Below, in pieces: positions 22,961 through 30,825 of a stretch of 64,000 nt of DNA. The translations under genes were made by a program, and so were the position numbers. The notes under the pieces are model-generated. The model ran no database searches. It worked only from the letters and a program-made list of their open reading frames with translations, and was not told where the DNA came from. This DNA is from Bacillota bacterium (GTDB lineage: Bacteria > Bacillota > Clostridia > Acetivibrionales > DTU013): positions 124,001-188,000 of the forward strand of contig JAEZRE010000015.1 in the NCBI GenBank assembly GCA_023412915.1. Direction: 5' to 3'. Within the stretch, counting starts at the first letter, position 1; each line of letters begins with the position of its first letter.

Positions 22961-23052
22961 ATCAACACTCCCCAATTCAGCGCAATATGACTATATTCTA
23001 CAAAAAAAACCTTAAATCCTGCTTAAAAAATGTTTAAAATTCCAGCCGGCCC

Positions 23053-24144
23053 CTATACGAATTCCCCTCTGGAGCTTTCAGCCTTATCCAGGTACTTCTT
23101 TACCAGCATGGATACCTTGAATATTATCGCGTCGTCAAAGTTTCTAAGGTCGAGTCCCGTGATCTTCTGAATCTTGTCGAGCCTGTATACGAGCGTATTC
23201 CTGTGAACATAAAGCTGTCTCGACGTTTCGCTGACATTCAGGTTGTTTTCGAAGAATTTTTGTATCGTGAGGATCGTTTCGCTGTCAAGCGCTTCAAAAG
23301 AGCCTTCCTTGAAAACCTCCCTGAGAAAGAGCTTGCACATGGTTGTCGGAAGCTGGTAGATAAGCCTCCCGATACCGAGGTTATTATAATCGATGATCGC
23401 CTTGTCGTTTTCAAATATGCTTCCGATCTGCAACGCCGTCTGGGCTTCCTTGTAAGACCTTCCTATCTCCCTTACGCTGTCGACTATCGAACCGATACCG
23501 ATCTGTGCCTTCACCATGAGCTCGGTGTTCAGAGTGTCAATGATCGATTTCGCTGTTTTGTCGATTTCCCTGGTATCCTCGTCATCCCTGAGCTCCTTGA
23601 TCAACACTGTGCTCTCGTCGTCGAGCGCGATGACGAAATCCTTGATCTTCTTGGGGAACAAGCTCTGTATAACCTCGTGCGGCTGGATGTCCCTGGCCTT
23701 TTCGGTCTTTATGAGGAACACCGAGCGGTATACATTGAAGGGTATGTGGAGCTCCTTTGCCTTGAGCTGTATGTCTCCCGGCAGTATATTATCTGTGATA
23801 ATGCTCTTAAAGAAATTGCTGCGGTCGAATTTCTCTTCATAATAATTGCGGATGTTCGATACGTTGATGGCGAGCATAGAAAGCAGTTTTCTGCTGTGCT
23901 CCCCTTCCAGGTTTATAAAAACTATGAATTCCATCCTGTTCTTTATATAGACCTTCTGAAACAGAAAGCCCTTAGATTCGTAAAACAGGCTTCTCTCGTT
24001 AAGGATCGATCCGATTTCCGGATGAACGCTTCCAGTCAGTGTTTCATCCGTACATCCAAGTATCAGGCCGGTTTCGTCCATAACGCCGAAAAAGCCATCC
24101 ATAAACTCACGTATCTGATTTACAAGGCTCTGAAAAAGTTTCAC
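23053..24144 (-). CDS. PucR/CdaR-type transcriptional regulator
   Basis: Regulator of 363 residues. The N-terminal part (MKLFQSLVNQIREFMDGFFGVMDETGLILGCTDE) is a PAS/CdaR-like sugar-diacid sensing region. The middle (about 125-260) has the GGDEF-like fold seen in PucR proteins (KAQIGIGSIVDSVREIGRSYKEAQ). The C-terminal helix-turn-helix carries FFENNLNVSETSRQLYVHRNTLVYRLDKIQKITGLDLR, the PucR signature. It uses a GTG start at 24144 with gggagga upstream. It lies 116 bp downstream of the MsmK-type ATPase gene on the same strand, separated by a terminator. The pairing suggests that it watches sugar or sugar-acid supply and sets ATPase expression, but this is inference. Confidence 0.9.
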   Translation of the reverse strand: MKLFQSLVNQIREFMDGFFGVMDETGLILGCTDETLTGSVHPEIGSILNERSLFYESKGFLFQKVYIKNRMEFIVFINLEGEHSRKLLSMLAINVSNIRNYYEEKFDRSNFFKSIITDNILPGDIQLKAKELHIPFNVYRSVFLIKTEKARDIQPHEVIQSLFPKKIKDFVIALDDESTVLIKELRDDEDTREIDKTAKSIIDTLNTELMVKAQIGIGSIVDSVREIGRSYKEAQTALQIGSIFENDKAIIDYNNLGIGRLIYQLPTTMCKLFLREVFKEGSFEALDSETILTIQKFFENNLNVSETSRQLYVHRNTLVYRLDKIQKITGLDLRNFDDAIIFKVSMLVKKYLDKAESSRGEFV

Positions 24145-24210
24145 TTATATTCCTCCCGTGCCGAGATAATCTGGTGTACGGAAATAATTATACTATATTA
24201 GAAAAAAATA

Positions 24211-24247
24211 TAAAATAAAAAAGAGGAAGATCAATATCTTCCTCTTT
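24211..24247 (-). terminator. Terminator of the MsmK-type ATPase gene
   Basis: A perfect 12-bp stem (AAAGAGGAAGAT, 24220-24231, with 24236-24247) and a CAAT loop are followed on the minus strand by TTATTTTATA. It lies 14 bp after the stop codon. Confidence 0.85.
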
Positions 24248-24260
24248 ATATTTGTGATTA

Positions 24261-25373
24261 TCAGTTTACTAACGTCTTTTCCGTATCTTTGTCGAAAAGG
24301 TGGATCCTGTTGGTGTCGATAGCTATCTTGATAGTATCTCCGGACCTGGTCTTAGTCCTCGGATTGACCCTTGCGGTGCAGCTTACGTCTCCGATGAACA
24401 TATGGAGCAGGGTTTCGGAACCAAGCATTTCAACAACTTCTACGTTTGCTTTTACGATGCTGTCGGGCATTGATTCAAGGAATGCTTCCTCGTCATGCAT
24501 GCTCTCAGGCCTGATGCCCATGACAACTTCCTTGCCGATGAAGTCGGTGCCGTCGATCTTCTTTGCTTTGCCTTCAGGCAGCTTGATAACGTTCTCACCG
24601 AACTTGAGCAGTATATCTTCGCCCTTTTTGTTGATTTCAACATTGATGAAATTCATCTGCGGGCTTCCGATGAAGCCTGCAACGAACATGTTGACCGGTC
24701 TGTCATACAATGCCGTAGGAGTGTCGACCTGCTGGACCAAGCCATCCTTCATAACGACGATCCTGGTACCCATCGTCATAGCTTCGGTCTGGTCATGTGT
24801 AACGTATATGAACGTGGTATTCAGTTTCTGATGCAGCTTGGTGATTTCAAGTCTCATCTGAACCCTGAGTTTTGCATCGAGGTTGGAAAGAGGTTCGTCC
24901 ATGAGGAATACCTTAGGGTCACGGACTATAGCACGTCCAAGAGCAACCCTCTGTCTCTGACCGCCTGACAGAGCCTTCGGCTTTCTGTCGAGCAAATGCT
25001 CTATTTCCAATATCTTTGCTGCTTCGTGGACTCTCTTCTTTATATCTTCCTTAGGAGTTTTCCTGAGCTTGAGACCGAATGCCATATTATCGAATACAGT
25101 CATATGCGGGTACAAAGCGTAGTTCTGGAAAACCATTGCGATATCTCTGTCCTTAGGTTGAACATCATTAACAAGTCTGTCGCCAATGTAAACTTCGCCT
25201 TCAGAAATTTCTTCCAATCCGGCAACCATTCTCAGGGTCGTCGTTTTGCCACAACCGGACGGTCCAACGAGAATGATGAATTCCTTATCTTCGATATCCA
25301 GATTGAAATCACTAACTGCCGTAACGCCACCCTCATATCTTTTGTACACGTTTTTTAGCTTTACACTTGCCAT
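24261..25373 (-). CDS. msmK: Sugar ABC transporter ATPase (MsmK/UgpC/MalK type)
   Basis: Energy-coupling ATPase for carbohydrate importers, 370 residues. Walker A GPSGCGKTT (about 37-45), Q-loop MVFQNYALYPHMTV, signature LSGGQRQRVALGRAIVRDPKVFLMDEPLSNLDAKLR and the MalK-type C-terminal TOBE/regulatory region (VVMGIRPESMHDEEAF, TARVNPRTKTRSGDTIKIAID) are all present. The start at 25373 follows ggaggggaaaaa; a frame extension to 25388 lacks a site. It stands alone with no permease genes, as shared ATPases typically do. The two importers at 42-45 kb and 48-51.6 kb both lack an ATPase, so this protein plausibly serves both. Confidence 0.94.
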   Translation of the reverse strand: MASVKLKNVYKRYEGGVTAVSDFNLDIEDKEFIILVGPSGCGKTTTLRMVAGLEEISEGEVYIGDRLVNDVQPKDRDIAMVFQNYALYPHMTVFDNMAFGLKLRKTPKEDIKKRVHEAAKILEIEHLLDRKPKALSGGQRQRVALGRAIVRDPKVFLMDEPLSNLDAKLRVQMRLEITKLHQKLNTTFIYVTHDQTEAMTMGTRIVVMKDGLVQQVDTPTALYDRPVNMFVAGFIGSPQMNFINVEINKKGEDILLKFGENVIKLPEGKAKKIDGTDFIGKEVVMGIRPESMHDEEAFLESMPDSIVKANVEVVEMLGSETLLHMFIGDVSCTARVNPRTKTRSGDTIKIAIDTNRIHLFDKDTEKTLVN

Positions 25374-25512
25374 TTTTTCCCCTCCCATATCTAAATACGG
25401 TTTACGATACTATAATTACTATAACATGTGCCGACCTTTTCAACTAGTACACTTTTTAACAAATTTAAAAAACGGTTATTAGTAACTTTGCATAATGGAT
25501 TTCAGTTAAAAT

Positions 25513-25550
25513 ATTGCATTTTTATGCATTGATATGTATAATTATAAATT
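25513..25550 (+). promoter_or_regulatory. argC promoter overlapped by two ARG boxes
   Basis: -35 TTGCAT (25514-25519) and -10 TATAAT (25537-25542) are separated by 17 bp. An ARG box (ATTGCATTTTTATGCATT, 25513-25530) covers the -35, and a second, weaker box (25533-25550) covers the -10. This is the arrangement expected for repression by an ArgR/AhrC hexamer. The same pair occurs with identical spacing before argD. Confidence 0.88.
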
Positions 25551-25609
25551 ATAAATGTGGTATAATGGATACCGAGTAAGTTTGCTTTATGTATTGAAAG
25601 GAGCAGAGT

Positions 25610-26560
25610 ATGGCATACAAAATATTCGTAGATGGCCAGGAGGGAACGACAGGCCTGCAGATAAACGAACGTCTGCAAAAACGCAATGATGTCGATTTGC
25701 TTAAGATAGATCCCGATAAACGCAAAGATCTCGGCGAAAGGAAAAGGCTTATAAATGAAGCCGATATCGTTTTCCTCTGCCTGCCTGACGACGCCGCAAA
25801 GGAATCCGCAGCGCTTGCCGAAGGCAGCAAAGCCCGCATAATAGACGCAAGCACTGCTCACCGTACAAATAGCGCCTGGGCATACGGCTTTCCCGAACTG
25901 AGCCCTGATTTCAGGAACAGGATCAGAAATTCCGCCAGGGTATCGGTACCGGGCTGCTATGCATCAGGCTTCATCGCGCTGATGTACCCTCTTATAAAGG
26001 AAGGGATAGTACCGGCGGCTTACCCCGTTACCTGCCATGCCGTGTCAGGCTACAGCGGCGGCGGGAAAAAGCGTATTGCCGAATATGACGCTGCCGATCC
26101 GGCCGACGATTCGATAAAAAGCCCGCGTTTCTATGCTCTTGCACTGAAACACAAGCATATGCCGGAGATGCAGAAAATAAGCGGCCTTGCCAATCTTCCA
26201 CTGTTTACTCCGATCATCGGGCCTTACTACAAGGGAATGACAGTGGCAGTTCCTCTTTATTCAAGCCTTCTACCCGGCAAAGACAGCGCGGCTTCGATAA
26301 GCGAATTTTTCTCTTCTTATTATAATGGAGAGCGCTTCATAAAAGTTTACCCCTTCGGTTCGGAGGGCGGCACAAAGGACGGTTTTCTGGACGCGACGGG
26401 CTGTAACGGCACAAACAACATGGAAATATACGTTACCGGCAATGAAGAGCATATACTGCTGACAGCAAGGCTCGACAACCTAGGAAAAGGCGCTTCCGGC
26501 GCGGCGGTACAGTGCATGAACCTCATGCTTGGGATAGATGAAGCGGCAGGACTCGAATAA
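25610..26560 (+). CDS. argC: N-acetyl-gamma-glutamyl-phosphate reductase (short, type 2 ArgC)
   Basis: Reduces N-acetylglutamyl phosphate to the semialdehyde with NADPH, the third step of arginine synthesis. The 316-residue protein is of the shorter type 2 class: VDGQEGTTGLQINERL in the nucleotide-binding loop, ADIVFLCLPDDAA, the catalytic Cys in SVPGCYASGFIAL (about residue 116), and the substrate region SGYSGGGKK and KHKHMPEM with its His. The start at ATG 25610 follows gaaaggag. First gene of the arginine cluster and directly controlled by the ARG-box promoter at 25513-25550. argJ/argA are not in the window, so the acetyl-glutamate source is encoded elsewhere. Confidence 0.95.
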   Translation: MAYKIFVDGQEGTTGLQINERLQKRNDVDLLKIDPDKRKDLGERKRLINEADIVFLCLPDDAAKESAALAEGSKARIIDASTAHRTNSAWAYGFPELSPDFRNRIRNSARVSVPGCYASGFIALMYPLIKEGIVPAAYPVTCHAVSGYSGGGKKRIAEYDAADPADDSIKSPRFYALALKHKHMPEMQKISGLANLPLFTPIIGPYYKGMTVAVPLYSSLLPGKDSAASISEFFSSYYNGERFIKVYPFGSEGGTKDGFLDATGCNGTNNMEIYVTGNEEHILLTARLDNLGKGASGAAVQCMNLMLGIDEAAGLE

Positions 26561-26590
26561 GTGAAACACAGGGACAGTCCTTCACTTAAA
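26561..26590 (+). repeat. Dispersed GAAACACAGGGAC repeat, copy A
   Basis: Directly after the argC stop codon. It shares GAAACACAGGGAC(A/G)G and a closing TTCAC or TTCCAC with the copy after argF (35045-35082). The ends are imperfectly complementary (GTGAA with TTCAC). Confidence 0.5.
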
Positions 26591-26618
26591 TAAAATAGAT
26601 CATTATACGGAGGTAATT

Positions 26619-27521
26619 ATGGAAAACCTGATAAAAAAGGCCGGGATCCTTATAGAGGCGCTTCCCTACATTCAAAAGCTCCATGGAAAGACCGTCGTCA
26701 TAAAGTACGGCGGAAATGCCATGATAAATGAAGAGCTTAAGAATTCAGTCATGGAAGACATCACACTGCTGAAATACATAGGCATGAACCCCGTCGTTGT
26801 CCATGGAGGCGGGCCGGACATCAACAAGATGCTTGGCAGGCTCGATATCAAGAGCGAATTCCTGAACGGCCTGCGCGTGACGGATAAAAGCACGATGGAA
26901 GTCGCTCAGATGGTGCTTGTGGGAAATACGAACAAGGAGATCGTCTCCCTGATCAACCAGAAGGGCGGCAAGGCAATAGGCCTTTGCGGCATCGACGGGA
27001 ACCTGATCGAATGCGAGCAGTACAAGACTATCATAGACGGTGAGGAGAAAGATATCGGCTATGTGGGAAAGATCACGAATATTAACTCCAGAGTCCTCGA
27101 ACTAATGGCGAAGGACGAGTATATACCCGTTATCGCTCCGGTAGGCGTGGGGAAAGACGGCCAGAGCTACAATATCAATGCGGATACGGTCGCAGGCGAA
27201 GTGGCGATAGCGCTCAAGGCAGAAAAGCTGATGCTGCTGACGGACGTTGAAGGAGTAAAAATGTCGAAGGACAGCCTCGATGTGCTGCATGCCCTCACAG
27301 AGGCTGATGTGAAAGACCTTATCTCCAAAAACATAATAAACGGCGGCATGATACCTAAGGTGCAGGGCTGCCTTGACGCCTTGAACGGCGGAGTCGGCAG
27401 GACCCATATCATCGACGGCAGGATACCGCACTGCATACTTCTCGAGATATTCACGAACAAGGGCATAGGAACCATGATAATGAAGGAAAAGGTGCTCTAC
27501 CACAGCAACGAACAGCTGTAA
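26619..27521 (+). CDS. argB: Acetylglutamate kinase
   Basis: Phosphorylates N-acetylglutamate, the second and often arginine-inhibited step of arginine synthesis. The 300 residues show the amino-acid-kinase fold: TVVIKYGGNAM (phosphate loop with the conserved Lys), VVVHGGGPDINKML (substrate Gly-rich loop), LTDVEGV and the GGMIPKVQGCLDAL acetylglutamate/ATP-sensing motif. The N-terminal helix IKKAGILIEALPYIQKLHGK is the extension found in arginine-sensitive, hexameric enzymes, which suggests feedback inhibition. The start at ATG 26619 follows cggaggt. It lies 58 bp after argC and is presumably co-transcribed. Confidence 0.97.
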   Translation: MENLIKKAGILIEALPYIQKLHGKTVVIKYGGNAMINEELKNSVMEDITLLKYIGMNPVVVHGGGPDINKMLGRLDIKSEFLNGLRVTDKSTMEVAQMVLVGNTNKEIVSLINQKGGKAIGLCGIDGNLIECEQYKTIIDGEEKDIGYVGKITNINSRVLELMAKDEYIPVIAPVGVGKDGQSYNINADTVAGEVAIALKAEKLMLLTDVEGVKMSKDSLDVLHALTEADVKDLISKNIINGGMIPKVQGCLDALNGGVGRTHIIDGRIPHCILLEIFTNKGIGTMIMKEKVLYHSNEQL

Positions 27522-27603
27522 ACTTTTTATATAAAGTGTTGGAAATAATTATCCGATATAATTGATTGGAGTGATACAAAAGACATTTTTGGAGGTGGTC
27601 CCT

Positions 27604-28272
27604 GTGAACCCCTCGATAGTTTCTTCCTTGCTTAAAGAGGGCATGATGGTGGGCGTCAGGGTTGGTGCCAACGCTCCCTGGCATGGCAATATCATTTATA
27701 CAGTGAACGGAAATACAATTAAACTGGCATATATCGAGAAGTTTATGAAGGACTCCGCCGCACCCGGGAGAAACATTTGGGTCAAATACTCCAACGATTA
27801 CTACATTTATTATTTCTCCGGGAGGGTCGAAAGATTTGTTTCCGAACCCTCCGCAAGCGTCCTCGTCGAACTCGAACACGCGGAGGAAATGATCAACAAC
27901 AGGCTTTTTCCGCGTTATGATGTCAGACTCCCAGCCAGCATAAAGCCTGTATGGGACAATGACAAGTATGAATGTACCGTGACCGACCTGTCGTACGGCG
28001 GAGCGGCATTTGTATGCGAGCACAAATTCGACAGCAACGAATACATCGATATGACCTTGAACCTCACGAACGGAAAGGCTGTAAATGTTTCGGGCAAAGT
28101 CATACGACGCCGCAGCACAATGGGAGAGTTGACTGATCACGCAGCACAGTTCATCGAATGCGACAACAAGGAAAACAAGCTGCTTGCCGAATATTTCGCA
28201 CAGCTTGAGGAAGAGGCTTCCGAGGTTTATCGTCAATATGAAGAAAAAACAGGTTCAAATAGCGTAAGATAG
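27604..28272 (+). CDS. PilZ-domain (YcgR-like) cyclic-di-GMP effector
   Basis: Likely binds cyclic di-GMP and acts on motility or surface structures. In 222 residues, an N-terminal YcgR-like region (residues about 1-90, MMVGVRVGANAPWHGNIIYTV) precedes a PilZ domain. The PilZ domain carries the RxxxR nucleotide motif (RLFPR, about residue 100) and the D/NxSxxG motif (TDLSYGGAAF, about 130). A Glu-rich helical tail follows. The GTG at 27604 is preferred: GGAGGTGG lies 5 bases upstream, while the open frame extends to a TTG at 27562 with no such site. It sits between argB and argD with a terminator behind it, so it shares the arginine-controlled transcript. Confidence 0.85.
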   Translation: MNPSIVSSLLKEGMMVGVRVGANAPWHGNIIYTVNGNTIKLAYIEKFMKDSAAPGRNIWVKYSNDYYIYYFSGRVERFVSEPSASVLVELEHAEEMINNRLFPRYDVRLPASIKPVWDNDKYECTVTDLSYGGAAFVCEHKFDSNEYIDMTLNLTNGKAVNVSGKVIRRRSTMGELTDHAAQFIECDNKENKLLAEYFAQLEEEASEVYRQYEEKTGSNSVR

Positions 28273-28297
28273 TGCTAATATAACATATAAAGAGCTT

Positions 28298-28328
28298 AAG
28301 CCACTTGTATAGTGGTTTTTCTTTTTTA
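28298..28328 (+). terminator. Terminator of the argC-argB-pilZ transcript
   Basis: CCACT (28301-28305) pairs with AGTGG (28311-28315), extended by A-T pairs, and is followed by TTTTTCTTTTTT. It lies 26 bp after the PilZ stop codon and explains why argD has its own promoter. Confidence 0.8.
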
Positions 28329-28357
28329 TTTGCCCCCTATTTTTATTGGCCCAAATT

Positions 28358-28395
28358 GTTGCATTTTTATGCATATGATTGTATAATTATGAATA
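28358..28395 (+). promoter_or_regulatory. argD promoter overlapped by two ARG boxes
   Basis: -35 TTGCAT (28359-28364), a 17-bp spacer and -10 TATAAT (28382-28387). ARG box 1 (28358-28375) covers the -35 and box 2 (ATTGTATAATTATGAATA, 28378-28395) covers the -10. The layout is base-for-base parallel to that of argC, so both operons should be repressed together by arginine. Confidence 0.88.
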
Positions 28396-28428
28396 GTATA
28401 TTTTGTGCGCCATGAAGGAGTTGTTGAC

Positions 28429-29625
28429 ATGAAGCTGCAGGAAGTAAAGGACACGGATTCGAAATACTACATGAATACTTTCGGAGCCAGAACCCCCGTA
28501 TGTTTTGAATACGGAAAGGGTATGAAGCTCTATGACAGTGAAGGGCGTGAATATACCGACATGCTGGCAGGGATCGCGGTAAACGCGCTCGGGCACAGTC
28601 ACCCTGCCCTCGTCGAAGCAGTAAGGTCACAGGCGGAAAAGCTTATTCATTGCTCGAGCCTGTATTATATAGAAAGTCAGGCAAAGCTGGCAAAGGTACT
28701 TGCGGAAAATTCCTGCTGCGACAGAGTCTTCTTCGCAAACAGCGGCGCCGAGGCAAACGAAGGCGCTATCAAATTAGCCAGGATATATTTTAAAAAGAAA
28801 GGCCTTGCCGAAAAATACGGCATCATCACATTGAAGAAATCCTTCCACGGCAGAACTCTGACGACCGTGGCCGCAACCGGACAGGAAAAATACCAGAAGC
28901 CGTATGCGCCGCTCATCCCGGGGTTCAAGCACGTTGCGCTGAACGATCTCGACGAACTCAAGGCTGCCATCGACGAAAACACCTGCGCCATAATGATGGA
29001 GCCTGTGCAAGGCGAGAGCGGAGTATACCCGGCCGATATCGATTATATCAAAGCGGTCAGGAAGCTCTGCGATGAAAAAGACCTGCTGCTCATATTCGAT
29101 GAGATTCAAACCGGCATAGGCAGGACAGGGAAGCTTTTCGCGTACCAGCATTTCGGGGTAGAACCTGATATCTTCACACTGGCAAAGGCATTGGCAGGCG
29201 GTATCCCGATCGGGGCGCTGTGCGCCAAGGAGCAGGTCGCTTCTGCGTTCGAGCCGGGCGATCACGGGTCGACCTTTGGTGGAAATCCGCTCGCATGTAC
29301 GGCAGGACTTGCAGTTATGAAGACTGTTCTCGAGGAAGACATTCCCGGGCATGCCAGGGAAATGGGTGAATACTTCAAAAAAGAACTTGAAAAGCTTATA
29401 AAGGAGCAAAGCATAATTGCGGAAGTGCGCGGCCTCGGGTTGATGATAGGGGTACAGCTTAAGGAAGAAAAGGCAGTCGAAGTCAAAAACAGACTGTTCG
29501 ACAAGGGCTTCCTGGTCGGAAGCATCGGACCGGGTATTGTCCGACTGCTGCCTCCGCTCATCATAGAAAAGAGCGACGTCGACGCGTTCGTCGAAGCATT
29601 CGCTTCAGTGCTTTCAGGCATCTGA
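28429..29625 (+). CDS. argD: Acetylornithine aminotransferase
   Basis: PLP enzyme that converts N-acetylglutamate semialdehyde to N-acetylornithine. Class III aminotransferase of 398 residues: TPVCFEYGKGMKLYD and LAGIAVNALGHSHP at the N-terminus, FFANSGAEANEGAIKLAR (PLP phosphate site), LLIFDEIQTGIGRTGKLFAY (cofactor Asp) and the Schiff-base Lys in FTLAKALAGGIPIGAL (about residue 250), then HGSTFGGNPLAC. The ATG at 28429 follows aaggag; an eight-codon extension upstream to GTG has no site. It heads the second arginine transcript under its own ARG-box promoter, with carA 117 bp downstream. Confidence 0.96.
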   Translation: MKLQEVKDTDSKYYMNTFGARTPVCFEYGKGMKLYDSEGREYTDMLAGIAVNALGHSHPALVEAVRSQAEKLIHCSSLYYIESQAKLAKVLAENSCCDRVFFANSGAEANEGAIKLARIYFKKKGLAEKYGIITLKKSFHGRTLTTVAATGQEKYQKPYAPLIPGFKHVALNDLDELKAAIDENTCAIMMEPVQGESGVYPADIDYIKAVRKLCDEKDLLLIFDEIQTGIGRTGKLFAYQHFGVEPDIFTLAKALAGGIPIGALCAKEQVASAFEPGDHGSTFGGNPLACTAGLAVMKTVLEEDIPGHAREMGEYFKKELEKLIKEQSIIAEVRGLGLMIGVQLKEEKAVEVKNRLFDKGFLVGSIGPGIVRLLPPLIIEKSDVDAFVEAFASVLSGI

Positions 29626-29742
29626 CAGCAGACATCGCCACAGGATCAACGGCGGACGACGGCACTGGAGCCGGAAACAGGCACAATGTCGGATCGGTCA
29701 GCAGCAAAGCAGTGAATATAACATTGGTAAGGGGCAATCAAA

Positions 29743-30810
29743 ATGAAATCAGTTCTGGTTCTTGAAGACGGAACATACTTCCCCGGCGAAGGGTTCGGAC
29801 AAAAGGGTGAAACTGCCGGCGAAGTTGTTTTCAATACATGCATGACGGGCTATCAGGAGATAACCACAGACCCGTCCTATAACGGTCAGATAGTTACGAT
29901 GACCTACCCGCTGGTCGGAAATTACGGCTTCAACGGCGAGGATAACGAATCCTACAAGACACACGTACAGGGCTTCATTGTCAAGGAATTGTGTGCCGAG
30001 CCCAATAACTGGCGCAACTCGACCGCCCCCGACGAATATTTCAAAAAGAACAATATAATCGGCCTGAAGGGGATCGATACCAGAGCTCTCACCCAGCATA
30101 TCAGGAGCCATGGCAGCATGTTCGGCATAATATCCACGGAATGCGGCAATGTGGACATACTTCTGGAGAAGCTGAAGGCAAAGATGGAGGAGAAGCGCAG
30201 TCTCGTGATGGAAGTGACGACACAGGAGCCGTATCATATACCCGGCAGCGGCAGCAGAGTCGCCCTGCTGGATTTCGGAGTCAAACGCAACATCATTAGG
30301 TCGCTTAAGAAGCGCGACTGTGACATTTACGTCCTCCCCGCTTCGTCCACAGCAAAAGAGATACTGTCCGTGAAACCTGACGGCGTACTCGTATCGAACG
30401 GACCCGGCGATCCGAAGGATCTGCCTGAAGCTAAAGCGGTACTGCAGCAGCTGCTGGGCAAAAAGCCGCTTTTCGGTATTTGTCTGGGGCACCAGCTGCT
30501 CGGCCTGTCGCTCGGCGGCAACACCTACAAGCTGAAATTCGGACACCACGGCGGGAATCATCCTGTGAAGGACTTCATTACCGGCAGGTGCTATATTACG
30601 TCGCAAAACCATAATTACGCTTTGGAGAAGGATTTCAGCAGCGAAATAGAGATTACGCACATGAATGTAAACGACAATACGGTCGAGGGCTTCCGTCACA
30701 AAACCCTTCCGGTGCTCAGCGTCCAATACCATCCGGAAGCGGCGCCGGGGCCGCAGGATTCGGCTTATCTGTTCGATGAATTCCTGAAAATGATGCAGCA
30801 GGCAAAGTAA
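29743..30810 (+). CDS. carA: Carbamoyl-phosphate synthase small (glutaminase) subunit
   Basis: Releases ammonia from glutamine and passes it to CarB for carbamoyl phosphate. The 355 residues comprise the N-terminal CPSase domain (LVLEDGTYFPGEGFG, FNTCMTGYQEITTDPSY) and a class I glutamine amidotransferase with oxyanion strand SNGPGDP, nucleophile Cys in FGICLGHQLLGL and the catalytic His/Glu in VQYHPEAAPGP. Length is normal. It starts at ATG 29743 after gtaagggg. It is 15 bp ahead of carB and sits in the arginine cluster, so this is probably the arginine-regulated enzyme. Confidence 0.97.
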   Translation: MKSVLVLEDGTYFPGEGFGQKGETAGEVVFNTCMTGYQEITTDPSYNGQIVTMTYPLVGNYGFNGEDNESYKTHVQGFIVKELCAEPNNWRNSTAPDEYFKKNNIIGLKGIDTRALTQHIRSHGSMFGIISTECGNVDILLEKLKAKMEEKRSLVMEVTTQEPYHIPGSGSRVALLDFGVKRNIIRSLKKRDCDIYVLPASSTAKEILSVKPDGVLVSNGPGDPKDLPEAKAVLQQLLGKKPLFGICLGHQLLGLSLGGNTYKLKFGHHGGNHPVKDFITGRCYITSQNHNYALEKDFSSEIEITHMNVNDNTVEGFRHKTLPVLSVQYHPEAAPGPQDSAYLFDEFLKMMQQAK

Positions 30811-30825
30811 TAATCGGAGGAAAGT

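Noticed and set aside
23203..24201. 332-codon open frame on the plus strand.
   Set aside because: Antisense to the PucR-type regulator, which has intact motifs; the plus-strand translation shows no recognisable protein.
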